64,000 nucleotides of DNA from Leptolyngbyaceae cyanobacterium (GTDB lineage: Bacteria; Cyanobacteriota; Cyanobacteriia; Cyanobacteriales; Aerosakkonemataceae): positions 248,001 to 312,000 of the forward strand of contig DATNQN010000057.1 of NCBI GenBank assembly GCA_036703985.1, in the 5' to 3' direction. Both the position numbers and the translations under genes were made by a program. The notes beneath the pieces are model-generated. The model ran no database searches, was not told the DNA's origin, and saw only the letters and a program-made list of their open reading frames with translations. This document shows, one piece after another, positions 45,752 through 54,742 of this stretch. Each line of letters opens with the position of its first letter. Position 1 is the first letter of the stretch.

Positions 45752-47041
45752 ATGACAGTTAAAATCGCTAACGACCTCAATCCAACTTCTTCTATCGACA
45801 ATGAGCATCCGGAACATTTCCTGGATAATAACGACGCTGAAACTTTAACCCAAGTATTACTAGAAGAACTGTGGGCTGCGGTTGGTTCCCAAACTTGGCA
45901 AGTGAAGGGAGTAGCAAATCGGATGGCGCGAGAAGTAGAACGTATTTGTAGCAAGAGTTCACGCATCCAAACTTCGGGTCAAATTCGTTCTTGGCAACTG
46001 ACTTTGGGGCGTCATCGGTTACACAAATGCCTTTCCTATTATCAATTAGGGTCTAAACAAGGCCGGATAGAATTGCATAGTAACTTGAGTGCAATGGTTT
46101 ATCGGTATGTTGCTCCTCCACAATCCCAATTGGGCTTTCAAGGGCGGACTAATCTAATTGAAGATTTCTTACAAGAGTTTTATGCGGAATCTCTGAAAGC
46201 TTTTCGGCGAGAAAACGATTTGCTGATGGATTACACCCCCCGTACACAATTGGAATTAGCAGAATACATGGCATTTACCGAACATTATGCCAAACGCCGG
46301 ATTACGCTGCCGAAGGGTAACACCCAGCAGTTGATCGTACTGCGGGCGCAAGCGTTTGTCAGACGCCAGCCTGCGGAAACGGCGGTGGATATCGAACAGG
46401 CGGTGGAAATGCCGAAGGGAGAACAAGAACAAGTTGGGATTCAATCTTCGGTGATGCAGCAGTTGCGATCGCAAATCATTGCCGATACCATCGACCCATC
46501 CGAAGAAGTGTTGCGCGATCGAGTTATTTCAGAACTACTACAATATTTGGAATCTCAAGGTCAATCAGATTGCGCTGATTACTTAGTGCTAAAACTGCAA
46601 GACTTAGCAGCCCCAGATATCGACACCATCCTGGGACTTACCCCCCGTCAGCGCGATTACTTGCAACAACGCTTTAAATATCACGTGGAAAAATTTGCTC
46701 GCGCTTCCCATTGGAAACTAGTTCATCAATGGCTCGGTGCAGATATCGATCAAAAGCTAGGAATGTCATCCGAACAGTGGGATGGATTTTGGGGCGAACT
46801 TTCTCCCACCCAGCAACAACTAGTACAAATGAAACAAACTCACAAGCTGGATGAAGAAATTGCTAAAGCCCTCAAATGTACTCCCAAACAAGTACAAAGA
46901 CAGTGGATGAATACTTTAGAAATAGCTTGGAAATTCCGCAACGGCGAACTCGATAAGCGCGATAGCAAAAACGGTAGTACATCCTCCACCGTAGCATCGA
47001 CATCTTTATCTGTTAGTAGTAAAAGAAAGCGGGTAGCGTAA
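45752..47041 (+). CDS. hetZ: HetZ-family transcriptional regulator
   Basis: The protein (429 aa from ATG 45752) closely resembles HetZ, a DNA-binding regulator of early heterocyst differentiation in Anabaena. Matching blocks are MAREVERICSKSSRIQTSGQ, LHKCLSYYQLGSKQGRIELH, LELAEYMAFTEHYAKRRI and LGLTPRQRDYLQQRFKYHVE. The frame is open from 45686, but GAGG at 45739-45742 fits ATG 45752. HetZ homologues also exist in filamentous cyanobacteria that make no heterocysts. The usual downstream patU and hetP are absent here; the next gene is a convergent fructosamine kinase. Confidence 0.85.
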   Translation: MTVKIANDLNPTSSIDNEHPEHFLDNNDAETLTQVLLEELWAAVGSQTWQVKGVANRMAREVERICSKSSRIQTSGQIRSWQLTLGRHRLHKCLSYYQLGSKQGRIELHSNLSAMVYRYVAPPQSQLGFQGRTNLIEDFLQEFYAESLKAFRRENDLLMDYTPRTQLELAEYMAFTEHYAKRRITLPKGNTQQLIVLRAQAFVRRQPAETAVDIEQAVEMPKGEQEQVGIQSSVMQQLRSQIIADTIDPSEEVLRDRVISELLQYLESQGQSDCADYLVLKLQDLAAPDIDTILGLTPRQRDYLQQRFKYHVEKFARASHWKLVHQWLGADIDQKLGMSSEQWDGFWGELSPTQQQLVQMKQTHKLDEEIAKALKCTPKQVQRQWMNTLEIAWKFRNGELDKRDSKNGSTSSTVASTSLSVSSKRKRVA

Positions 47042-47062
47042 TGTTAATGCTTTTCTTTTCTT

Positions 47063-47117
47063 AGAACCTATCCTCAAATTGAACTACTTTTGAGAGATAA
47101 GTTTTTGGATAGGTTCT
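47063..47117 (+). terminator. Hairpin after hetZ-like gene
   Basis: AGAACCTATCC (47063-47073) is inverted as GGATAGGTTCT (47107-47117), with further pairing inside (TCAAA/TTTGA). Confidence 0.5.
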
Positions 47118-47180
47118 TAACTAATTAAATATGATAATTATGGCTACCGACTTAAACCAGGGCAAAGAAGTAGTTTTTAG

Positions 47181-47222
47181 GAGTCAAAATTCGGAATTAT
47201 TCTAAGTTCTGGATTTTGACTC
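47181..47222. terminator. Hairpin in the convergent hetZ / fructosamine kinase gap
   Basis: GAGTCAAAAT (47181-47190) is perfectly inverted as ATTTTGACTC (47213-47222), 65 bases from the stop of the minus-strand kinase gene. Confidence 0.45.
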
Positions 47223-47286
47223 TTAAATTTTGAATTCTACCCGAATGCTAGTATTCGGCCTTATAATAATCGGTATAATGGATTAT

Positions 47287-48159
47287 TCATTTATTATTTA
47301 ATATTTGTTCGATCGTTCGGTTTGCTTGCGACCCATAGCTGCCACCAAATAAATTGTAGTGATTGAGAACATGGTATAGGTTGTACAGGGTTTTGCGCTG
47401 TTCGTAACCGGGATCTAAAGGCCACGCTTCGTTGTAACCGCGATAAAAGGCGGCTGGAAATCCGCCAAATAATTCCGTCATGGCAAGATCGACTTCTCGA
47501 TCGCCGTAATAAGTTGCCGGATCGAAAATTACTGGTTCGCCAGAACTGGTTACCGACGCATTTCCCGACCACAAATCCCCGTGTACTAATGATGGTTGAG
47601 GCTGATGGTTTGCTAACAGTTCTGGAATCGCTTCTATTAAACGTTCTCCTTGAGAGAAATTACCACCCCGTCGATTTGCCAATTTTAATTGATAGCCAAT
47701 GCGATGTTCGGCAAAAAACTCCGCCCAATCGGATTTCCAATGATTGATCTGGAGCGTAGAACCGATCGTATTATTTCGTTCCCAACCAAAACCTTGGCTG
47801 CTAGTAGCTTTGTGCATACCCGCTAGCTGACGCCCCATTTCTTCCCAAACGCTATTTCCACCACCGCTCACGATATCCAACCATTCCAATACTAAATAAG
47901 CCGAATTATCGGCAATTCCCCAACAAAGTGGTTTAGGTACGCGGATCGTGTGAGTGTCCCACATTTGTTGCAAACCGATCGCTTCTGCTTCAAACATATC
48001 CAGTCCGGCTGACTGATTTACCTTGACAAAATATGTCTTTTGTGAATTAGAAATAGCGTAACCTTGGTTAATACAACCGCCACCCACAGAACGGCGCTGA
48101 TTAACTTGAAATTCTTCTTTTGTTACTTGGCTGATGCGATCCGCTACTTTCGTCCACAT
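47287..48159 (-). CDS. Fructosamine kinase family protein
   Basis: A 290-aa protein of the fructosamine/ketosamine-3-kinase family. These enzymes phosphorylate sugar adducts on lysines so that the adduct falls off (protein deglycation). The N-terminal glycine loop is GGGCINQGYAIS with a following Lys (YFVKVN). The catalytic loop is SLVHGDLWSGNASV and the metal-binding Asp lies in PVIFDPATYYGDRE. The length is normal. No operon partner is visible. Confidence 0.9.
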   Translation of the reverse strand: MWTKVADRISQVTKEEFQVNQRRSVGGGCINQGYAISNSQKTYFVKVNQSAGLDMFEAEAIGLQQMWDTHTIRVPKPLCWGIADNSAYLVLEWLDIVSGGGNSVWEEMGRQLAGMHKATSSQGFGWERNNTIGSTLQINHWKSDWAEFFAEHRIGYQLKLANRRGGNFSQGERLIEAIPELLANHQPQPSLVHGDLWSGNASVTSSGEPVIFDPATYYGDREVDLAMTELFGGFPAAFYRGYNEAWPLDPGYEQRKTLYNLYHVLNHYNLFGGSYGSQANRTIEQILNNK

Positions 48160-48207
48160 GGGTCAGGCTAACAGAAAAATTTAAGATTAACTAAAAAAAT
48201 AGGTTTG

Positions 48208-48708
48208 CTATAGCATCGCAGATTCGATCGCCGCCTTCCAGCTATTGGGGTCGCCAACTAGCCAAGCCGCAGCGTCTACCTCTGTGGCGGTGGCAGTTTG
48301 AAACTCGACTTTCACCAATTGGTGTCCGAAAACCCGCTTACCGAGGTGAGAATTGACTAGAGAGACAGCTTGAATCTCTACTAAGGAAATGCGGATTTCT
48401 TTTCCCGTGATGAACTGACTGAACCATAACTCCTCCCGTGTCAAGGCTAGCACGCCATTACCGCGAATTTGGCCGCGACCGCGCGATTCTAGACCAAAAA
48501 AGTTGGCGCTTGTTTCGGAACGCAAAATTTGGTCATCCGCAAAGCATTCGTGCAGACGCTGCTGACCAAAAGTTTGCATAGGCTTGAGAAGTTTGGAGAA
48601 GAATACCCAAAAGTTATATCGGCTAGGTTTCACAGCAATTCTTCCTATCAAAATAATACGCGATCGCCTCGTTACCAAAACCGAATACCGGGTCTTGGTA
48701 TTTGCCAT
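48208..48708 (-). CDS. Uncharacterised protein, GRAM/PH-like
   Basis: The frame encodes 166 aa, but the first 43 codons (basic, VLVTRRSRIILIGRI) may not be translated; an internal ATG at 48579 (MQTFGQQRLHECF) is an alternative. The core looks like a small all-beta membrane-binding or GRAM/PH-type domain: GRGQIRGNGVLALTREELWF, then IRISLVEIQAVSLVNSHLGK, followed by a C-terminal helix (PNSWKAAIESAML). The function is unknown. Confidence 0.6.
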   Translation of the reverse strand: MANTKTRYSVLVTRRSRIILIGRIAVKPSRYNFWVFFSKLLKPMQTFGQQRLHECFADDQILRSETSANFFGLESRGRGQIRGNGVLALTREELWFSQFITGKEIRISLVEIQAVSLVNSHLGKRVFGHQLVKVEFQTATATEVDAAAWLVGDPNSWKAAIESAML

Positions 48709-48879
48709 GCTAAATTGTTAGTTTAATTGCGTGCAAGTTATGGACGCCAGCTAGTAAAAATTATTGACAACCGTGGAATACTTTCTTATTCAAACGACGA
48801 TCGATCGTTAGCGTGCGGTAGAAAATCGCGATCGTCAACTATTTTTTACTCCCAACGTGAGGACTCCTTAAAATTGAAA

Positions 48880-48916
48880 AATCTTCAAAGCCTTACTCAT
48901 CAAAGCTTTGAAGATT
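48880..48916 (-). terminator. Rho-independent terminator of the M16 peptidase gene
   Basis: AATCTTCAAAGC (48880-48891) and GCTTTGAAGATT (48905-48916) form a perfect 12-bp stem. Read on the minus strand it is followed by a T-rich run, and it starts 47 bases after the stop. Confidence 0.75.
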
Positions 48917-48962
48917 ATTTTAAATAAAGTGATGGCAATAATAGCAGTCCGAGGAAGACCGA

Positions 48963-50264
48963 TTACTCTTGACTTGGTTTAAGAACAACCATACCGTAAG
49001 CATCGGGAGATAAGTAACGCTGAGTAGCGATTTGTAAATCTATCGCATCCAAAGCTTGGATGCGGGCTGGATAATTAAGGGCTGGCGCTAAATCTCCCAA
49101 CATTGATTGATAATAGCCGTACATCCCAGCGCGATCGCTCGGCGTTTCATTAGCAAACACGAACCGATTTGCTACTTGAGTGCGAACGCGGGAAATTTCT
49201 GTCTCGGTTACCGATTCGGTTTGTAGAGTGCGAATATGTTGAATAATTGCCGCTTCTACTTCCTCTATATTTTCCACTGGCAGCTGAGTAGAAATTTGGA
49301 ATATCCCCTGGAAATGATGGGTAAGATTACTAGCAGAAATATGAGTAACTAACCTTCTTTCCTCTCGTAAATCCCTCACCAGTCGAGACGTGCGTCCTTG
49401 TCCGAGAATTGCCGCTATCACATCCAAAGCATAAGTATGGGATAACTCAACTAATCCCGGTACTCGCCAAATCAAAATTAACCTTGCTTGCTGTAAAGTT
49501 TCATCAACATAATAGCGACGAACAATTTCTGGAAAACGCGGTTCTGGTTGGAATGAAGATTTATCTAAAGCCCGGGATGAAACGGGTTTCTGTAAAAACC
49601 CTTTTTTACTACTAACAAATCCCTCTGTCACGGTATCAATTAATTTTTCCACTGGGAGATTGCCTACCGCTACAGCCGTCATTGACTGGGGTTGATACCA
49701 TTTGTCGTGGAAATCACGCATTTGTTGAGGGGTGAGTTGTTCGATCGCAGATGCTGGGCCTAATACTGGGCGGCGGTAGGGCAATCGATCGAACGCGGTT
49801 TCGATCGCTCGCTGATAAGTCCTACGTCGCGGATTATCTTCTGAACGACGAATTTCTTCTAAAACTACCAAACGTTCCCGTTCAAATGCCTCATCCGGGA
49901 TGCTGGGGTTAAGCACCACATCCATTTGTAATGGTGCTAAGTCAGCAAAATCTTTGGGAGCAGTGGTGATGTAAAAATGCGTATAATCTTGGCTGGTAGC
50001 GGCGTTGGTGACCGCACCTCTTTCTTCCACCAAACGCTCGAATTCACCACTAACCAGCTTTTCAGTTCCTTTAAAAACCATGTGCTCTAAAAAATGAGCC
50101 ATCCCGTTGATTTCATCGGGCTCAACGGCAGAACCAACATTTACCCACAAGCTGAGGTTGACAGCTTCCACTGGCATTTGTTCTGCCACAATAGTCAAAC
50201 CGTTGGGTAGCTGGCGGATAGTGGGGGCATTGAGCGGTAGAGATTCGATCGGAGTTAATATCAT
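48963..50264 (-). CDS. M16-family zinc peptidase (pitrilysin/MPP-like)
   Basis: A 433-aa protein with the inverted zinc motif HFLEH (His57, Glu60, His61) and the downstream Glu cluster VVLEEIRR (Glu136/137). The C-terminal inactive-like half carries the R/Y pair region (NRFVFANETPSDRAGMYGYY). This size and layout match the short M16 peptidases of bacteria and cyanobacteria, which process peptides or signal sequences; the substrate is unknown. No signal peptide is clear. The second M16 subunit often found adjacent is not present here. Confidence 0.88.
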   Translation of the reverse strand: MILTPIESLPLNAPTIRQLPNGLTIVAEQMPVEAVNLSLWVNVGSAVEPDEINGMAHFLEHMVFKGTEKLVSGEFERLVEERGAVTNAATSQDYTHFYITTAPKDFADLAPLQMDVVLNPSIPDEAFERERLVVLEEIRRSEDNPRRRTYQRAIETAFDRLPYRRPVLGPASAIEQLTPQQMRDFHDKWYQPQSMTAVAVGNLPVEKLIDTVTEGFVSSKKGFLQKPVSSRALDKSSFQPEPRFPEIVRRYYVDETLQQARLILIWRVPGLVELSHTYALDVIAAILGQGRTSRLVRDLREERRLVTHISASNLTHHFQGIFQISTQLPVENIEEVEAAIIQHIRTLQTESVTETEISRVRTQVANRFVFANETPSDRAGMYGYYQSMLGDLAPALNYPARIQALDAIDLQIATQRYLSPDAYGMVVLKPSQE

Positions 50265-50454
50265 TTGTTGTTACATTTGCGATCGCTCATACTCACTATC
50301 GTAGTCGGCTGGTTGACCGCTAGAAGTGAGTATATACACGTAAACCAAAAATATGAGCTTTTTTAGATCGATGTTGCGTTCATATATCTAAATATTTTAC
50401 TATGATTATTTGTTAAGAATTGTAAAAAAATAAATTAATCTTCAGTATAGTTCG

Positions 50455-52005
50455 ATGAGCGATCGCAAATCTCGCCGCGTAGTAGTTATTGGGGCTGGAA
50501 TAGGCGGTTTAACTGCTGCTGCCTTACTCGCACGTCGCGGCTATCAAGTTTTAGTGTTAGACCAAGCCTTTGTACCGGGAGGATGCGCTTCCACCTTTAA
50601 ACGCAAAGGATTTACCTTTGATGTGGGTGCTACCCAAGTTGCTGGTTTGGAACCTGGGGGCATTCATCACCGCATTTTCTCAGAATTAGAAATCGACCTT
50701 CCACCAGCTACCCCTTGCGATCCTGCTTGTGCGGTATATTTACCTGGTGAAACAGAGCCTATCAATGTCTGGCGAGACCCGAAAAAGTGGCAAGCCGAAA
50801 GGCAGCACCAATTTCCCGGTAGCGAACCTTTTTGGCAATTAATGACTGATTTATTTCGCTACAGTTGGGCATTTCAATCTCGCGATCCCGTTTTACCACC
50901 TCGCAATGCCTGGGATTTGTGGCAATTAATCAAAGCTGTCCGTCCCGATACTTTACTCACTTTGCCATATACCTTTTTGACGGTGGGCGATGCTTTGCGA
51001 GGGTATGGTTTAAGCGATAACTTGCGGTTGAGAACTTTTTTGGATTTGCAGTTAAAGCTCTACTCTCAGGTAGATTCGGAAGAAACTGCTTTGCTTTATG
51101 CAGCTACGGCGTTGGGTGTTTCCCAGTCACCACAAGGACTCTACCATTTGGATGGGAGTATGCAGGTGTTGAGCGATCGTCTAGTAGAAGCTTTAAAACG
51201 AAATGACGGTCAACTTCTCATGCAGCATGGGGTTGAGCGAATATTTGTCGAAAATGGAAAAGCTACGGGGGTGCTTGTCCGCAATCAAAAAACCGGGAAA
51301 GTTTGGACTGAGTTGGCGGATGAAGTGGTAGCAAATGTAACCGTGCAGAATTTGGTTGAGTTGGTAGAAGAAAAGAACGAACCGCACAGACGCAGAGAAC
51401 CCGGAGAAGGAAGCAAAAAAGGGTTTTTTGCGGGTTATCGTCGCCGGGTGGATAAGTTACCTTCTCCTTCTGGGGCTTTCGTGGTTTATTTGGGTGTCGA
51501 GGAAAGGGCGATTCCCAAGGATTGTCCGCCACATTTACAGTTTTTGTACGATGGCGATGGCCCGATCGGGGAAAATAATTCTTTGTTTGTTTCGGTTAGC
51601 CGTCCTGGAGATGGACGAGCGCCAGCAGGTAAAGCAACTATTACGGCTTCTTCTTTTACTGATGTTAGACCGTGGTTCGATCGCGATAATTATGACGAAT
51701 TAAAAGAAAAATATACTGAAAAAGCGATCGGGCTGCTTTCTCAATATTTTCATTTAACGCCGGAATCGATCGTTCATGTCGAAGCTGCAACACCTCGCAC
51801 TTTTGCTCGCTTTACGGCTCGCTCTAGAGGTATCGTCGGCGGTATCGGTCAAAGAATACCTACTTTTGGCCCCTTTGGATTTGCTAACCGCACGCCGATC
51901 GACCATCTTTGGTTAGTCGGTGACTCGACTCATCCGGGAGAAGGTACGGCTGGAGTTAGTTATTCTGCATTAACTACGGTCAGGCAAATCGAGGCAGGCT
52001 GGTAA
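50455..52005 (+). CDS. crtD: C-3',4' desaturase-type carotenoid oxidoreductase (CrtD)
   Basis: A 516-aa FAD-dependent phytoene-desaturase-family protein. The dinucleotide motif GAGIGGLTAAALLARRG starts at about 13. GGCASTFKRKGFTFDVGATQ and the C-terminal LWLVGDSTHPGEGTAGVSYS are family landmarks. The VAGLEPGGIHHRIFSEL stretch fits the CrtD type rather than CrtH isomerase. In cyanobacteria CrtD helps make myxoxanthophyll-type glycosides. Near residues 308-322 (NEPHRRREPGEGSKK) sits an insertion that looks repeat-derived. Assignment to CrtD is from motif memory; a related carotenoid oxidoreductase is the alternative. Confidence 0.75.
   Translation: MSDRKSRRVVVIGAGIGGLTAAALLARRGYQVLVLDQAFVPGGCASTFKRKGFTFDVGATQVAGLEPGGIHHRIFSELEIDLPPATPCDPACAVYLPGETEPINVWRDPKKWQAERQHQFPGSEPFWQLMTDLFRYSWAFQSRDPVLPPRNAWDLWQLIKAVRPDTLLTLPYTFLTVGDALRGYGLSDNLRLRTFLDLQLKLYSQVDSEETALLYAATALGVSQSPQGLYHLDGSMQVLSDRLVEALKRNDGQLLMQHGVERIFVENGKATGVLVRNQKTGKVWTELADEVVANVTVQNLVELVEEKNEPHRRREPGEGSKKGFFAGYRRRVDKLPSPSGAFVVYLGVEERAIPKDCPPHLQFLYDGDGPIGENNSLFVSVSRPGDGRAPAGKATITASSFTDVRPWFDRDNYDELKEKYTEKAIGLLSQYFHLTPESIVHVEAATPRTFARFTARSRGIVGGIGQRIPTFGPFGFANRTPIDHLWLVGDSTHPGEGTAGVSYSALTTVRQIEAGW
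51379..51410 (+). repeat. Repeat-like insertion inside crtD
   Basis: The bases GAACCGCACAGACGCAGAGA and the following ACCCGGAGAAGG resemble the purine-rich GAACCGCAGAGACGCAGAG-type repeat scattered in cyanobacterial intergenic DNA. Here it is in frame within crtD. Confidence 0.45.
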
Positions 52006-52148
52006 GGTCTGAGGAAGCGAGCGATATCGCGTATCTGGCTAAACACTTATCATTAAGACCGCCGGGGACAGGGGGCAAGACGACCGTTCGGAATTGTCAG
52101 TCCTGAGTTGTCAATTCCTACTCTTAAAGCCCGATGCCCCATTGCCAA

Positions 52149-54392
52149 TCAAAACGAATTGGTGTTGCTATTGTCAGGAGGAACTGTTGTTTCTGCTGGG
52201 GGTTCGACGCTAGCTGAATTATCAGGTGGATTGCCCTCAGGAGGAGCGCTATCTTGAATGGGGCTACTCTGCTCCGGCGCGGAATTGGGCGAGGGTATGA
52301 CTGGTTCTGCCGGACTGGGGGCAGGTGGCGGCGGTGGTGCTGGTGGCGGGTTTAAGATATTTTGCCATACCTCAATTTGCGCTCTTGCTTCTCCATAAGC
52401 ATTAGTACCAGAAGGAATTGTTCTGGCAATGGCGATCGCGCCTGCAATATCGTAAGTAGCTCGATCTTGAGCCTGAGAGAGCAGTTGAAAACTCCACTGA
52501 TTCATCAAGTTCTCAGCTTCCGCTCGCAAAGCACTAGAGCTAGGAACTCGATTTGCCGACCTAATGGCAGATGCCAAAGCATCTGGAGTGGCTTGGCTAG
52601 CAAATCTGCGTGCTTCTTCTAAATTCTGTTGAGCTTGAATCTGTCCTTGCCAACTCCTAATCGCTGCTTGTGCTTCACCGGAGAGAGACCTGCCAGGTCT
52701 GATTTGTTGAGCGATCGCGATCGCATCAACCAAATTACCACTACTAGCTAATTGTCTTGCTTGATCCAGATAAGGTTGGTCTTGAATTCTTTGAATCTGA
52801 CCAGTCCACTTAGCAACTTTTTCCTGAGCTTCCCCATAAAGAGCGCGACCTGGGGCAATCTGTTTGGCTTCTTCAATCGCAGCTTGTAAAGAAGTTTCAT
52901 CACCCATCACTGCCATTTGATCGGATCGATTCAAATAAGGACGATCTTCGATCGTCTGAATTTGAGATGTCCAACGACCGATTTCCATTTTCGCTTCTTG
53001 AGCGCGGGGATGATTTGCTGGAATCAGTTGCGCTTCTTTAATCGCCGACTTGAGATCGTTAGCCGTTCCCAGTTGAGCCAGTTGGCGTGCTTTTTCCAAA
53101 TGTGCTAAATCTTCGAGTTCTCGCTGCCAACGAACGATCAAGTCTTGCCCTTTACTATACAAAGGCCGATCCGGACTTAACTTTTTCACCAACGCGATCG
53201 CTTGTTCCAAACTCGCCGGCGTTCCTCCCTTCGCTACGGAATAAGCTTCCGCCAGATTAGTCAAGTCTTGTACCTCAGCTTGCAAATTAGCACGAGCCGG
53301 AATCTGGCGAAGAATTGCGATCGCTTCATCTATATTTTGATTTTGCAGCTGAGATTCTGCCAAATCCATCATTTCCCGCCCAAATTCACCTATTGATTTT
53401 TGGGCTTCTTGATATAGATAACTCTTAGGATTAATCGACTCTGCCAGCTTAACAGCTTCCAGCAAATTCTTCAGTCCGCCTCGTTTCCCCAAGTTACGCG
53501 CTCTAGCTAAGATGTCTCCATCATCTCGCGCCGATACGATCAGTTGGTTAAGTTCTTCATACTTAGTAGTTTCCCAATAAGTATTGCCTATATATAACAA
53601 GCGGACAGCTTCCCGAAAAGCTTGCGACCAATTTTCTTGTCGCACTTGCTTCTCCGCTTCTTTATAAATTCCTTCTGCCTTAGACCACACCGACTGCCAA
53701 CCTTTAATCCGGCTTTCTACCAGAGTGTATGCCGGTACATCTGCCGGAACTTGTTTGGCCATCGCGATCGCTTCATTCAGCTTGCCCGCGTTAAATGATG
53801 TCTCCGCCAAATCCAAAATCTCTAGCGACCACTCTTTAATCATCTGATTAGCCTGACTTCTGAGTGGATGGTCTAGCGGTAAAGTTTTCACCATCGCGAT
53901 CGCTTCTAGCAAATCCTTGGACGTTTGCTTTTTAGCTGCCAACTGAGCGCAATAAAGTCGCATAGATGCCGAAGCTGTTGGCCAGTAGATCGACGGACAA
54001 TTTGGCACCGTTGGCAACATCAGCAGCAGCGCGATCGCCGTTATTCCCACTCCACCAGCCGTTATCGTAGCCAACACAGCCCAAAACTGCCAGCTACGCC
54101 ACCAGCGTTCTAACTTGGCAGGTGACTCAGTAGGAACGGAAGACTTCAACTTACTAATTGGCCCTGATTTTTGTACAGAATTATCCTCTAAATGCTTTCC
54201 TTGAGAAATTGGTAGTTCAGTAGAAGATGGTTTTTTATTAACTAAAGGAGTCTCTGGAGAGACTGAAGCACCGACAGTCGGCGGTTCTGAAGCTTCCGGA
54301 ATCAGTGGTTGGATGGGAAATCGGTTTTGATTCCCCTGCTCTGAAGCTTTAGCAGCAGACCATCGGCGATCTGGATTTCCCCGTTCTCTCAT
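52149..54392 (-). CDS. Membrane-anchored helical-repeat protein
   Basis: A 747-aa protein. Residues 1-100 are hydrophilic, Pro/Ser-rich and probably cytoplasmic, and one transmembrane helix follows (about 103-127). The rest holds about ten helical repeats of 45-55 residues, each with the pattern EAIA-x-A-x-x-(I/V)P-x-x-x-x-L-x-x-EAQ-x-x-I-x-x-W. Examples are LVDAIAIAQQIRPGRSLSGE and SLQAAIEEAKQIAPGRALYG. The tail is Pro/Glu/Ser-rich (PPPAPPPPPAPSPAEP). It looks like a TPR-related scaffold in the periplasm, conserved in cyanobacteria. The function is unknown and no known gene is assigned. Confidence 0.75.
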   Translation of the reverse strand: MRERGNPDRRWSAAKASEQGNQNRFPIQPLIPEASEPPTVGASVSPETPLVNKKPSSTELPISQGKHLEDNSVQKSGPISKLKSSVPTESPAKLERWWRSWQFWAVLATITAGGVGITAIALLLMLPTVPNCPSIYWPTASASMRLYCAQLAAKKQTSKDLLEAIAMVKTLPLDHPLRSQANQMIKEWSLEILDLAETSFNAGKLNEAIAMAKQVPADVPAYTLVESRIKGWQSVWSKAEGIYKEAEKQVRQENWSQAFREAVRLLYIGNTYWETTKYEELNQLIVSARDDGDILARARNLGKRGGLKNLLEAVKLAESINPKSYLYQEAQKSIGEFGREMMDLAESQLQNQNIDEAIAILRQIPARANLQAEVQDLTNLAEAYSVAKGGTPASLEQAIALVKKLSPDRPLYSKGQDLIVRWQRELEDLAHLEKARQLAQLGTANDLKSAIKEAQLIPANHPRAQEAKMEIGRWTSQIQTIEDRPYLNRSDQMAVMGDETSLQAAIEEAKQIAPGRALYGEAQEKVAKWTGQIQRIQDQPYLDQARQLASSGNLVDAIAIAQQIRPGRSLSGEAQAAIRSWQGQIQAQQNLEEARRFASQATPDALASAIRSANRVPSSSALRAEAENLMNQWSFQLLSQAQDRATYDIAGAIAIARTIPSGTNAYGEARAQIEVWQNILNPPPAPPPPPAPSPAEPVIPSPNSAPEQSSPIQDSAPPEGNPPDNSASVEPPAETTVPPDNSNTNSF

Positions 54393-54742
54393 AGCTCACA
54401 CCAAAATAATCGTGCATTGGGCAAAGCTTGGCTGGTTCGGCTCGAAAATATATTTTTTGCGATCGTATCCTTGCCTTCCCAAAAAAGCTAGATCCCGTGC
54501 ATTATATCCTTCGTTAGCGGTATTTGAGCAGCAAGCTTCAGAATGATTTTTCAGCAGTATTTCCAGGATTTATTACCAAAGCTGAGGATGAAAATAGCCG
54601 AGTAATTAGCTAATTTTTCCAGATGTTCGTCTCAAAAAAGTAAAATTAAACTTTTTTACTCATTTTTTGCCATTTCTGCTGAACATCCCTTCCACATCCC
54701 ATCTAAACCAGTGCTAATAAATACTCCTGCCAAACCAAATTT
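54393..54742. other. Intergenic with hslO terminator
   Basis: No gene seen. AAAAAAGT (54634-54641) and ACTTTTTT (54650-54657) form an 8-bp stem, 86 bases beyond the hslO stop, likely its terminator. Confidence 0.5.
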
